Below are positions 25,045-32,759 of a stretch of 64,000 nt of DNA, one piece after another; the stretch's first letter is position 1, and the number at the start of each line of letters is the position of its first letter. The position numbers and the translations under genes were made by a program. This DNA is from JADLCX01 sp964630785. Lineage in GTDB: Bacteria; Planctomycetota; Phycisphaerae; Phycisphaerales; UBA1924. The notes below the pieces were generated by a model, which worked only from the letters and a program-made list of their open reading frames with translations, was not told the origin of the DNA and ran no database searches. The stretch is from the NCBI GenBank assembly GCA_964630785.1, contig CAZVZG010000005.1:1-64000 (forward strand). The letters run 5' to 3'.

Positions 25045-28000
25045 TCAGGGCGTGGGTCGCTGACGAAATCGGTCGCGGTAAGTCACCGAATCGTAAACAC
25101 GTGCGGTACCATCAACGGAAACACTCACTATGCGCGTCCCATCGGGGCTAAAGAGAGCATCCACCACCTCTCGTTCATGCCCGCGCAAGATCAACACCTC
25201 CTTGCCGCTTTCGGTATCCCAGAGTCGAACAGAGTGGTCTGCCGACGCGGTCAGGACGCGCGTCCCGTCCGGACTGAATCGGGCGGAGTTTATCCCGCCA
25301 TCATGGCCCTTGAGGACTACCAGCAGTGTGCCCGAAGAACTCCACACTCGCGCCGTATGGTCGCTTGATCCGGACACAATGTGTTCGCCATTGGCGCTGA
25401 ATTGTGCGGTGTTCACACACGATTGATGACCGCGTAAGATGGCATGCTCCGCTCCCGTCTCTGCGTTCCAAATGCGCACAGTGCCATCGGCGGAGGCAGT
25501 CGCGATCAGTTGATCAGAAGGCGACCAGTCGACTGACGTTATTCGATCTTCGTGACCCTCTAAGACGAAGCGAGGACTACCGGCGACCCGTGACCAGAGT
25601 ATGGCGGTGCGGTCTGCCGAACCGGTGGCAATGAGCGTGTCATCCGAGTTGAAGGCTGCGGCTGATATCCGGTCGCTATGTCCTTGAAGTGACTCAAGCT
25701 CGATCGCCCCGCTTCCGAGGTTCCAAAGCCTAGCCACTCGTTCATGCGAAAACGCGACTAAGGCGAGGGAGCTGCGATGATCAATCGCCGCGCACGAAAT
25801 GCTTTGCGCGTCTCCACCAACAGGAGTAGGACCTAAGCGCGACCATACGTGTGTCGTATTGATGTCTGTGAGCGCCGCTGAGCCGAAGCTCGACGCGCTC
25901 AGGATCCACTTCCCATCTGGACTGCACATCACGAGTGTCTCTCGAGGTTGGGAATCAGGAATGTGCAGAACCTCCCGCCCATCGGCTGCGCTCCATAGAC
26001 GAGTCTCCTGATCTCCGAGTGCGGTCGCAATCAGCTGGCCATTGGGATGGAAGGCGACCGAAGGTCTAATTAAACTAGCCAGATGCGCATCGACGGTGTT
26101 GCCGCGAAGCGAGAACTCGGCATTTGTTGTCGTCGAACTCCAAATCCGTGCTGTTCGGTCGGTAGCAGCCGTGACAATCGTACTATCGTCCGCAGTGAAC
26201 GCAGCGGCAACAATGCCGCCGGTGTGGCCGCGAAGGTGACAAAGCTCCTCGCCGGATCGACAGTTCCACACGCGGGCGATTCCGTCCGACGAACCGGTGA
26301 GCAGCCGGGACCCATCGTGATTGAACGACACAGAAACCACATAGGCTTGGGCGCCTCGCAGCTCGAAACTCGTAGACCAGTCATTTGTGTTCCAGATCCG
26401 GGCAGTCTTGTCAAATGAAGCAGTGGCTATCTGGTTGCCATCGGGACTAAAGGACGCCTTCCATACAACACCTTCGTGCCCGCGAAGCACGGCAAGTTCA
26501 GATCCAGTCTGGATATCCCAAACTCGCGCGGTTCTGTCGCCTGCCGCAGTGAGCACACGCTTTCCGTCCGCGCTGAATACCGCTGACACCACGCCGCCTA
26601 TATGCCCGCGAAGAACAAGAAGTTCCTGACCTGTGTCGGCGTCCCAGACTCGCGCTGTACGGTCCTGGCAGGCAGTCACAAGTCGAGAGCCGTCAGGGCT
26701 GAACGCCACTGAGTGCATGTATCCCCACTCATGGCCTGTACACTCATGCAGGAGCGCTCCCGTAGTCGCATTCCAAATACGAAGTATACGATCGTCGGAA
26801 ACTGTTGCGATCTTTGTTCCGCCAGGGTTGAAACATGCATCGGTGACTAGCTCGTTGCCCACGGCAATCGATAGCTCTGGCGCACCCGTATGCGAACTCC
26901 AAGTACGGGCGGTGCCATCCGCTGCGGTTGTAAGCACAAGAGCGCCGTCAGGGCTGAAACCAACGGACATCAATCGCTGCTCATGGCCACGCATCGTCGC
27001 CACTAGGGTTCGAGTGGCAATCGCCCACACTGTTGCAGTACTGTCGTTCGAGGCGAGGGCCAAATACTTCCCATCCGGGCTTATTTTAGCTGTCACGATC
27101 GGCTGGCTATGTGCCACAAGTATGCCGAGGCTTCGATCTGATAATGCACTCAGCCACCGCCACTCCCAGCCGCGCAGGTATTCAGGGCACGCATCCAGCC
27201 GTGCGCGGACACGCACGGGTTCGTTCGCCGCCAGCGACGCATCGGCGGCGATCAGATTGGCCAAGTACGCTTCGAACTCCGCAGCCTTGCGGGCTTCGTT
27301 CGCTCTCTTTGAAGCAGCATCCGCTTCGGTGGCCTTGGCACTGGCGATCGTCGCCAAACGTTGTTGCTCCACCTCGGCTGCACGGGCCGCGGTAGCCTCG
27401 TGATGCGCTTGTTGCGCCTGCCACAAAGTGCTTGCCAGACCGAGCACCAGCGCCATGGCCACCCCGGCCGCGGCCAACACGCCGCCACGATTCCGCCGCA
27501 CGAACTTCTTCACTCGGTAAGTCACGGACTCCGGCCCCGCGTCCAGCGGATTGCCCTCCAAGTAGTTCCGAACGTCCCGCGCCAGGTCCGAAGGGCTCTG
27601 ATAGCGCTCGGTCCGGTCCTTGCGGAGGGCCTTGAGCGGAATCCAGTCCAGCTCCCGGCGCAGCTCCAGCGCAAGCTCGCGCCGATCCGCCTGCCGATGC
27701 TTGGCGATGTCCGCGCCGCTGGCCGCGTCCGCAGTGGAAAGTCTCGTGCTCGGCTTGGGCGGATCCTGCTCACGTAGGACCTTGCAGATCGCCGCGAACC
27801 CGGCGCTCCTCATGGCCCGCGAATCAAACGGCAGCAGCCCCGAGAGCAGTTCATAGAGCACCACACCCAGCGAGTACACGTCCGTGCGCGTGTCGATGTC
27901 GGTCGCGCCCATTTCGGCCTGCTCAGGGCTCATGTACTCCGGCGTGCCGATGAGCTGGCCTCTCTCGGTGAAGATGGTCTTCTCGGTGAGCGTGTGCGTG

Positions 28001-28590
28001 ATGGCCTTGGCGACGCCGAAGTCGATGACCTTGGGCAGAGCCTTGCCGTCGCGGACGCTGACGAGGATGTTGGAGGGCTTGATGTCCCGGTGGATGAGGC
28101 CCTTGAGGTGGGCGTGCTGCACCGCCTCGCAGACGCTGGCGAAGAGCTCCAGCCGCTGGCGGACGCTGAGGTTGTGCCGGTCGGCGTAGTCGGTGATCGG
28201 CTCGCCCGCGACATGCTCCATCACGAAGTACGGCCTGCCCGCGGGAGTGGCCCCGGCATCGAAGACCTTGGCGATGAATGGGTGGTCCATCACCGCCAAG
28301 GCCTGACGCTCCTGCTCGAACCGCGCGACCACGGCCCGGGTGTCCATGCCCTGCTTGATGATCTTCAGGGCCACCCGCTGCACGATCGGCTCGCGCCGTT
28401 CGGCCAGGTACACGACACCGAAGCCGCCTTCGCCGATCCGCTCCAACAGCTTGTAGGACCCAATCCAGTCGCCGGGACGTTCGCTTCCGCCATCGCTGTG
28501 CATGGGCACCGTTGGCGGCACATCGCTGCCGCCGTTGCCCGGCTGCAGGCTGGCGGTGGGCTGGTTGTCCGGAGCGCTCTGGTCGGACAT
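25045..28590 (-). CDS. Ser/Thr protein kinase with transmembrane segment and WD40 propellers
   Basis: 1181 residues from the ATG at 28590. The Hanks-type kinase domain (about 45-320) is complete: 'GEGGFGVVYLAE' loop, catalytic Lys in 'VALKIIKQG', 'HRDIKPSNIL', 'DFGVAK', and 'GTPEYMSPEQ'. A membrane helix follows near 375-395 ('GVLAAAGVAMALVLGLAS'), then an Ala/Glu-rich coiled coil ('ATAARAAEVEQQRLA'). The rest is roughly 14-16 WD40 repeats ('GHxxxVxSxxFSPDG...ARVWD'), enough for two propellers. Such kinases are expanded in planctomycetes and sense or scaffold through the repeats. Its partners are unknown and the neighbours do not indicate a pathway. Confidence 0.93.
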   Translation of the reverse strand: MSDQSAPDNQPTASLQPGNGGSDVPPTVPMHSDGGSERPGDWIGSYKLLERIGEGGFGVVYLAERREPIVQRVALKIIKQGMDTRAVVARFEQERQALAVMDHPFIAKVFDAGATPAGRPYFVMEHVAGEPITDYADRHNLSVRQRLELFASVCEAVQHAHLKGLIHRDIKPSNILVSVRDGKALPKVIDFGVAKAITHTLTEKTIFTERGQLIGTPEYMSPEQAEMGATDIDTRTDVYSLGVVLYELLSGLLPFDSRAMRSAGFAAICKVLREQDPPKPSTRLSTADAASGADIAKHRQADRRELALELRRELDWIPLKALRKDRTERYQSPSDLARDVRNYLEGNPLDAGPESVTYRVKKFVRRNRGGVLAAAGVAMALVLGLASTLWQAQQAHHEATAARAAEVEQQRLATIASAKATEADAASKRANEARKAAEFEAYLANLIAADASLAANEPVRVRARLDACPEYLRGWEWRWLSALSDRSLGILVAHSQPIVTAKISPDGKYLALASNDSTATVWAIATRTLVATMRGHEQRLMSVGFSPDGALVLTTAADGTARTWSSHTGAPELSIAVGNELVTDACFNPGGTKIATVSDDRILRIWNATTGALLHECTGHEWGYMHSVAFSPDGSRLVTACQDRTARVWDADTGQELLVLRGHIGGVVSAVFSADGKRVLTAAGDRTARVWDIQTGSELAVLRGHEGVVWKASFSPDGNQIATASFDKTARIWNTNDWSTSFELRGAQAYVVSVSFNHDGSRLLTGSSDGIARVWNCRSGEELCHLRGHTGGIVAAAFTADDSTIVTAATDRTARIWSSTTTNAEFSLRGNTVDAHLASLIRPSVAFHPNGQLIATALGDQETRLWSAADGREVLHIPDSQPRETLVMCSPDGKWILSASSFGSAALTDINTTHVWSRLGPTPVGGDAQSISCAAIDHRSSLALVAFSHERVARLWNLGSGAIELESLQGHSDRISAAAFNSDDTLIATGSADRTAILWSRVAGSPRFVLEGHEDRITSVDWSPSDQLIATASADGTVRIWNAETGAEHAILRGHQSCVNTAQFSANGEHIVSGSSDHTARVWSSSGTLLVVLKGHDGGINSARFSPDGTRVLTASADHSVRLWDTESGKEVLILRGHEREVVDALFSPDGTRIVSVSVDGTARVYDSVTYRDRFRQRPTP

Positions 28591-28639
28591 GCCAGGAGTT
28601 TATGCGGATTGGTTTGCGGGGTGCTCTCCGGGGTAGCTC

Positions 28640-28722
28640 CTGCTCGGTCCGCGATAGCGGGCCGGTCTTGCCTTGCGGCCCGAACGCTCTCCGGCGTCCG
28701 CTCAAAAAGTTGGGCACCAGCA
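28640..28722. repeat. Diverged copy of the hairpin repeat found at 33722
   Basis: The stretch 'GCGGGCCGGTCTTGCCTTG', then 'CGGCCCG', then 'TCCGGCGTCCG' parallels 33735-33778 ('GCGGGCCGGTTTTGCTTTA', 'CGGCCCG', 'TCCGGCGTCCG'). Its stem is GGTCCGC/GCGGGCC (28646-28652 and 28657-28663) around GATA. The two copies lie just upstream of the recombinase remnant and at the far side of the mobile patchwork, so they could mark an old element boundary. Confidence 0.45.
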
Positions 28723-28761
28723 ACCAGCCCCAGAAGATCAAGAGACCGATGATTCTCAGCC

Positions 28762-29545
28762 GTGCCCCCCGCCGCGTCCCCATCAGGCTTCGCCATCTAC
28801 ACCCGCCAGTCGGTGGACACGGCGAAGGACTTCTCGTCCTGCGATGCCCAGTTCCAGACGTGCCTCGACTGCGCCCGCGCCTTCGGCGATCGTGACGCCG
28901 ATTGGATTGGCGAGCGGTTCGATGATCAGGGCTGGTCGGGCAGCAGCGTCGATCGGCCGGCGCTCAAGCGACTGCGGCAGGCTGTCCGCGAGGGACGCGT
29001 CCGCCATGTATACGCGGTGGCGCTGGACCGTCTGTCGCGGACGATGCGGGATGCCGTCCTCATCCTCGACGAGTTGGAAGCCGCGGGCGTCGAGTTGCGC
29101 CTGGTCCATCAGCCCGGGATCGGCACCTCCGCCGAGGGGCGATTCCTCCGGCACATCATCGCGTCGTTCGCCGAGTTCGAGCGAGAGCTGATCGCCGCTC
29201 GCTTGTCCGATACGAGAATGTCTCTCAAGGCGCACGGCCGCAGGCTGGCGGGGCCGCCACCGTACGGGTATAACGCCGACTCGAAGTCCAAGCAACTCGT
29301 GCCCAACGCCAGCGAAGCCAGGCGGCTGCAGGCCATCTTCGAGATGGCCGCCTCCGGCGTGCGGCCGAGCGAGATCGCTCGCCGGGTCAACAAGAAGCGT
29401 TGGACGACCAAGAAGCGCCTCTCCACAAGGTCCGGCCGCCTGATCGGCGGCGGAGTGTGGACGGCGAGACAGATTGTCGATGTCCTCCGGAACCCCGTGT
29501 GCCTGGGGGTCTTCGCCGACAAGGGCAAGCTCCGCAGCGGCGTGC
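28762..29545 (+). pseudogene. Serine recombinase, truncated after ~262 residues
   Basis: GTG start at 28762. The resolvase catalytic domain is intact: nucleophile Ser in 'AIYTRQSVD', 'VYAVALDRLSRTMRDA', and 'FAEFERELIAARLSD'. The recombinase domain begins ('GPPPYGYNAD', 'IFEMAASGVRPSEIARRVN', 'WTARQIVDVLRNPVCLGVF') but ends at 'GKLRSGV', where intact relatives go on with a zinc ribbon and coiled coil. From ~29545 the frame stays open to 31950 only because it is antisense to real minus-strand genes. The missing C-terminus makes site-specific integration unlikely. Confidence 0.75.
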
Positions 29546-29640
29546 AAGGTCGCGTCGCTGACCTCGTGGGACATGGAACTGCTGCCCATCGAGCTGGCGG
29601 ACCTCAAGGGCGTCGACTTCGATCTCGCGCTGCTGGGCTT
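29546..29640 (+). pseudogene. Fragment of ParB-like / DNA-modification protein
   Basis: In the frame of a codon starting at 29546 the sequence reads 'KVASLTSWD', then 'ELLPIELADLKGVDFDLALL', then 'GF'. This phrase resembles the ParB-like nuclease region of prophage ParB/DNA methylase proteins ('ELL-x-x-EL-x-x-L-x-x-x-DFDL-x-x-x-GF'). It is ~31 codons, joined on the left to the recombinase and on the right to a Doc gene in opposite orientation. It has no start or stop of its own and is a recombination remnant. Confidence 0.45.
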
Positions 29641-29862
29641 CCCGTCGACGAACGGATGGTTCTGCACGATGTGGAAGAGGTAGGCCGCGGCCATCTCGAA
29701 CAGGTCGCCGTGAAGAACCTGTCCTCCGAACGCGGCGCGCGGCGTCTCCACAGCGGAGGTCAGCAGCCCGGAGTCACGAAGGCCCGGGCTGCCGCCGTAC
29801 CGCTCGATCTGGTCTTCGTGGATGCGAAGCACGTCCTCAATGCGAAGGAAGTCGGGTTGCAT
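29641..29862 (-). pseudogene. Doc/Fic-family toxin, cut inside the Fic motif
   Basis: The ATG at 29862 opens a Doc-like protein: 'MQPDFLRIEDVLRIHEDQI', 'GLRDSGLLTSAVETPRA', 'YLFHIVQNHPFVDG'. The Fic motif is HPF-x-x-G-N-x-R; here it stops at 'HPFVDG' and is followed by antisense of the ParB-like fragment ('KPSSARSK'), so the Asn and Arg needed for catalysis are lost. The frame then stays open as noise to 28783. Doc toxins phosphorylate elongation factor Tu. This copy should be inactive. Confidence 0.75.
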
Positions 29863-29868
29863 CTGCGC

Positions 29869-30096
29869 TCACTCGGCCAGACGCTTGAGGGCCTTGCCGT
29901 GCTTCGCGTTGACCTTCGACAGCGACCTGGCCACGCGGCCTTCGCGGTCGGCGTCGCTCACCCGGCTGATCGTGAGCACCTTGCCGTCGGTGCTGACCTC
30001 CAGCGGCGAGTCCGGCTCGAACTTCAGGAGCTCGAGGATCGGCTTGTCGATGACCAGGGCGTAACTGTTGCCGTGCTTGGTGAGCGTCTTGACCAC
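29869..30096 (-). CDS. AbrB/MazE-type antitoxin
   Basis: 75 residues from a GTG at 30096 preceded by AAGGAGG. The swapped-hairpin AbrB DNA-binding domain is visible: 'KTLTKHGNSYALVIDKPILE', then 'LEVSTDGKVLTISRV', followed by a basic-acidic C-terminal helix that would bind the toxin ('RVARSLSKVNAKHGKALKRL'). It ends 6 bp before the Doc start, so both genes share a transcript. The antitoxin is whole although the toxin is broken. Proteins of this type usually bind a palindrome at their own promoter. Confidence 0.8.
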   Translation of the reverse strand: MVKTLTKHGNSYALVIDKPILELLKFEPDSPLEVSTDGKVLTISRVSDADREGRVARSLSKVNAKHGKALKRLAE

Positions 30097-30119
30097 GGGG
30101 GCCTCCTTGGGGCGTTACC

Positions 30120-30150
30120 ACACCGTACATGCGAAGTATATACCTCGGCG
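30120..30150 (-). promoter_or_regulatory. Possible promoter/operator of the antitoxin gene
   Basis: Upstream of the antitoxin start lies 'AGGTATATACTTCG' (complementary strand), with a perfect GTATATAC palindrome that also resembles a -10 box. Position and symmetry fit autoregulation by the AbrB-type protein. No clear -35 box is seen. Confidence 0.35.
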
Positions 30151-30288
30151 GTTCGCACGCAAGCCTTGAGATTCAGCGACCTGCCGCAGAAACGCCCCGG
30201 GCGAGGGCCGGGGCGGGGTGCTTCTCGGACGGCAGGGCTTTGCTCAGGGCTGGTTGTGGCCCGGGAGCGAGCCGTCGGTCGCTTCGTC

Positions 30289-30609
30289 TCATTCCAGGGC
30301 GTCGCGCTCGTCCTCCGTCCGCGGGTTGGGATCCTCGGGGTCGAAGCGCACGGTCGCGGTGCCGTCGGGGTTGATGGTGGGCAGCGCGCCCTCCCAAGGG
30401 CGCGGCTGCTCGTAGCAGCACAGGTAGAGCGCGGGAGCGGTCGCATCCAGCAGCGTCACGCGTTGATCCGCGTCGACATCGGCCGTCGCGCAGACCTGCT
30501 GCTCCGCGTAGGCGGCGTTGAACCGGGGACCGTTGATGATGCCGACGACGACTTGGGCGTCGGGATCGAGCCCCTGCATCGCCTCGAACAACTTCTTGAC
30601 CGTGAGCAT
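30289..30609 (-). CDS. Small hypothetical protein, 106 aa
   Basis: ATG at 30609. The sequence starts 'MLTVKKLFEAMQGLDPDAQV' and includes 'VVVGIINGPRFNAAYAEQQV', with an acidic Pro/Asp-rich tail. 'KKLFEAMQGLDPDAQVVVG' resembles small phage or plasmid proteins with a 'L-x-x-L-P-D-x-x-V' pattern. Function not recognised. It ends the minus-strand group of four small genes and the antitoxin, with 4 bp to the HARE-HTH gene upstream. Confidence 0.5.
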   Translation of the reverse strand: MLTVKKLFEAMQGLDPDAQVVVGIINGPRFNAAYAEQQVCATADVDADQRVTLLDATAPALYLCCYEQPRPWEGALPTINPDGTATVRFDPEDPNPRTEDERDALE

Positions 30610-30612
30610 GGT

Positions 30613-31038
30613 TCAGGCCCCCTTTCCGGCGACGAAGACGCCGCGTTCGTGCTTCTTGAAGCGAGCCTTCTCGCCCTTGGCGGCGATCTCGCGGATGATG
30701 GCGGCGTAGAGCGTGGCCTCGGGCGTCTTGCCGCCGGGGCTCTTCCACAGACCCGTGGTCTCCATCTCGGCGATCATTTCCTTGGCCCGCATCGGAACCT
30801 TTGCGTCCGCGATGACCTGCGCCGCCGCGTCCAGCGCGCTGGTGCGCTTGGTCGCGGCGGGCTTGGGTTCCCGCTTGGCCGTAGGGGTCGCGGGGGTTTT
30901 CGACTCCGTGCCGCCCTTGGTCCTTGGCGCGTACGCCTTCTCGGCGTCCGCGTTCTTGGCCTCCTTGCGGGCCTTCCACGCCGCGCTCATCTCGCGCTGC
31001 GCCTTGCCCATGTTCTTGATCGTTCCCTTGCGTGCCAT
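30613..31038 (-). CDS. HARE-HTH domain protein
   Basis: 141 residues from the ATG at 31038. The N-terminal 60 residues are Lys/Ala/Thr-rich and disordered ('KREPKPAATKRTS'). The C-terminal ~75 residues match the HARE-HTH winged helix: 'SALDAAAQVIADAKVPMRAK', 'MIAEMETTGLWKSPGGKTP', 'TLYAAIIREIAAKG', 'ARFKKHERGVFV'. In bacteria this domain is found with DNA-modification and restriction proteins and in mobile elements, and is thought to read DNA state. A stand-alone form next to recombinase and ParB fragments fits a mobile-element regulator. Confidence 0.8.
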   Translation of the reverse strand: MARKGTIKNMGKAQREMSAAWKARKEAKNADAEKAYAPRTKGGTESKTPATPTAKREPKPAATKRTSALDAAAQVIADAKVPMRAKEMIAEMETTGLWKSPGGKTPEATLYAAIIREIAAKGEKARFKKHERGVFVAGKGA

Positions 31039-31128
31039 GTCGAACTCCTACTGCTGGGTGCGGAATCCCGTCGCACGTTGCGGCGGGGAAACGCGTCCGG
31101 AGCGGTCTCCCGCGCCGGCGCGTGCTGC

Positions 31129-31398
31129 TCACTCGCCTTTCAAGAACTCCTCAACGTGCTCCGGGTCCATGTTGGCCATGAACCCGACGAGGTTCACCAG
31201 GTCCGCGCGGGCCTTGGAGAGGTTGCCGACGAGCCCCCAGTTGCCCGGGGCGACGGCGTGCTCCTTGTCGTTGATGTCCAGGTGCATGCTCAGGACGTCG
31301 AGCAGGCGGGCGATGTCGTTGCGGCGTGCGGCGTAGGCCTCGGCGGCGGTCGGTTGAGGGGAGGCGGGCGTCGTGGTCTTGGGGGTGCGCTTGGTCAT
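31129..31398 (-). CDS. Small hypothetical protein, 89 aa
   Basis: ATG at 31398, preceded by 'AAAGGAGCACGACC'. The first 25 residues are Thr/Pro-rich, the remainder helical: 'AAEAYAARRNDIARLLDVLS', 'NWGLVGNLSKARADLVNLVG'. Similar small helical proteins occur in mobile elements of planctomycetes, but I cannot assign a function. It belongs to the minus-strand set 31770-30289. Confidence 0.5.
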   Translation of the reverse strand: MTKRTPKTTTPASPQPTAAEAYAARRNDIARLLDVLSMHLDINDKEHAVAPGNWGLVGNLSKARADLVNLVGFMANMDPEHVEEFLKGE

Positions 31399-31467
31399 GG
31401 TCGTGCTCCTTTGCGTTCGGGGGGTTGGTGGTCCCTGGTAAACAGCGAAGCCCGCGTGTCGCGGGCT

Positions 31468-31770
31468 TCAGGTCGTCGGGCGGTTGTCGCCGGGGCGGTC
31501 CCAGCTGGTCGTGTCCCTCGGTTCGCCGACGGCCTTCAGGTAATCGATCAGATCACCGGCGTTCCAGGTGTCCCCCTCGACCGCGTCGTGCTCGTTGGGC
31601 CCGTCGCGGCCGTCGGGGTCGATCTCGAAGAGGCGGAACCCGCCCGTGTTCGTGGTGTCGATCGCCCATGTACGGCCGTCGGGGGTGTGGACCTCGACGC
31701 TGGCGACGGTGAATCCCCGGCGGCCCAGGTCGCGGGCGATCTCGATGGCGTTCTTCGTGCTGGTTTTCAT
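31468..31770 (-). CDS. Small hypothetical protein, 100 aa
   Basis: Starts at the ATG at 31770 with GGAGAACGCAGCG before it; the open frame continues upstream to 31893 without support. The sequence has a helix then beta strands: 'KNAIEIARDLGRRGFTVASV', 'DGRTWAIDTTNTGGFRLFEI', 'NAGDLIDYLKAVG'. The segment looks like a small alpha/beta domain. No family recognised. Confidence 0.5.
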   Translation of the reverse strand: MKTSTKNAIEIARDLGRRGFTVASVEVHTPDGRTWAIDTTNTGGFRLFEIDPDGRDGPNEHDAVEGDTWNAGDLIDYLKAVGEPRDTTSWDRPGDNRPTT

Positions 31771-31946
31771 CGCTGCGTTCTCCTTCGCGGGGCGGGTTGC
31801 TTGCCCCGCGTTGTGACACATGAAGCCGTGAACTCCCGCCCGCAGCAAGGCGAATCCGCACGGATTCGCCGAGAATCTGCCGCTTGTGGGCAACTACGCG
31901 GAAAGTGCCCCGCCGTGGCGGGAGATGTGCGCCGGGGAGGTCCGCG

Positions 31947-32207
31947 ATGACTCCCGAACACGCGCCTAGTTCCACGCCAGCGGGGGGCGGACAGGGAATG
32001 TCCCGGCTCAACCCGGCGGCCATGCCCGTGGTGGACGCCGCCCGCGTGCTCACCCGGCTGGGCGGCAGGCCCGTGACGGAAGCCATGCTCCGCGCCGACA
32101 TCGACGCCGGCGCGCCCACGAACGCGGATGGAACCGTGAACCTCGTGCACTACGCCGCGTGGCTCGTGAAGGAGATGGCGGGCTCCGGAGGTGGCGGTGG
32201 CGATTGA
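31947..32207 (+). CDS. Small phage-type protein, possible packaging/HTH-like
   Basis: 86 residues from an ATG with GGGGAGG 7 bp upstream; an earlier in-frame start at 31884 is less supported. It reads 'PVVDAARVLTRLGGRPVTEA' and ends 'VNLVHYAAWLVKEMA'. The next gene ends its native part with the similar phrase 'VDLFRYVAWLV', so both may share a small DNA-binding fold such as that of terminase small subunits. The gene overlaps its downstream neighbour by 17 bp. The function is inferred weakly. Confidence 0.45.
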   Translation: MTPEHAPSSTPAGGGQGMSRLNPAAMPVVDAARVLTRLGGRPVTEAMLRADIDAGAPTNADGTVNLVHYAAWLVKEMAGSGGGGGD

Positions 32208-32550
32208 CCCGCGCAAACTCAAGCCCGGCGAACTGGCTCGGCTGCTCAACAGCACGCCGCTGGGCGAGGTGGTCAGCGAGCGGCAGCTCCATCGGCACCG
32301 CACGCGCGCGGGGTTCCGCGTCGCGGCCGACGGCGACGCCGGCAAGGTCGATCTGTTCCGGTACGTCGCGTGGCTGGTGAGCATCAGGTCCCAGCGAAGC
32401 GATACGACAGCATCATCAACAAGACTGCCATCTTTGCAAAGACGAATCGGATCATCGGCGGGCGGGCACCCAGCGTATATCTGGCTGCGCTTCAGCGTCA
32501 GGCGGATATCTCGCCCGACCGCATGGACCAGATTCTGCAGTCGCATGTGA
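32191..32550 (+). pseudogene. Small phage-type protein fused out of frame to a DUF262 fragment
   Basis: GTG at 32191. Residues 1-63 are natural ('IDPRKLKPGELARLLNSTPL', 'SERQLHRHRTRAGFRV', 'VDLFRYVAWLV'), the pattern of small proteins near phage terminases. From about 32385 the frame reads noise ('RSQRSDTTASSTRLPS') because another gene's 3' part, read in the next frame, has been joined here. The original C-terminus is lost. Confidence 0.55.
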
Positions 32551-32747
32551 TCGACCCGTCCTTGCTTCGTGGCGACGACTTCGAAGCTTTCTTTCAGGCT
32601 CGGGCTATGTCTCTGCTGGCTCGCATCGAACAGGCGATGGGCAAGAAGGTCTCGCGAGAGCTTCCGACCGCCGATGAGGTCGACCTGTTCAGCGACTCAT
32701 CGGAATCGCTCGATGATGACGAGTCACCACAGAGCAGCGGAGTGTGA
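32370..32747 (+). pseudogene. C-terminal fragment of a DUF262 (GmrSD-like) protein
   Basis: From ~32388 the frame reads 'PAKRYDSIINKTAIFAKTNR', 'IIGGRAPSVYLAALQ', 'IDPSLLRGDDFEAFFQARA', 'LLARIEQAMGKKV', the typical end of DUF262-family proteins, which include the GmrSD modified-DNA restriction enzymes. The large N-terminal DUF262 domain with its nucleotide-binding motif is absent. The ATG at 32370 lies in the neighbouring gene's sequence, so any product is a ~125-residue non-functional piece. Confidence 0.7.
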
Positions 32748-32759
32748 GGCGATGGCAAG

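Noticed and set aside
28783..29862. A 359-codon - strand frame as a full Doc protein
   Set aside because: Doc likeness ends at 'HPFVDG' (~codon 73). The remainder is antisense of the ParB-like fragment and the recombinase.
28762..31950. A 1062-codon + strand frame as one giant recombinase
   Set aside because: Only the first ~262 codons resemble a serine recombinase. The rest is antisense to the antitoxin, HARE-HTH and small minus-strand genes.
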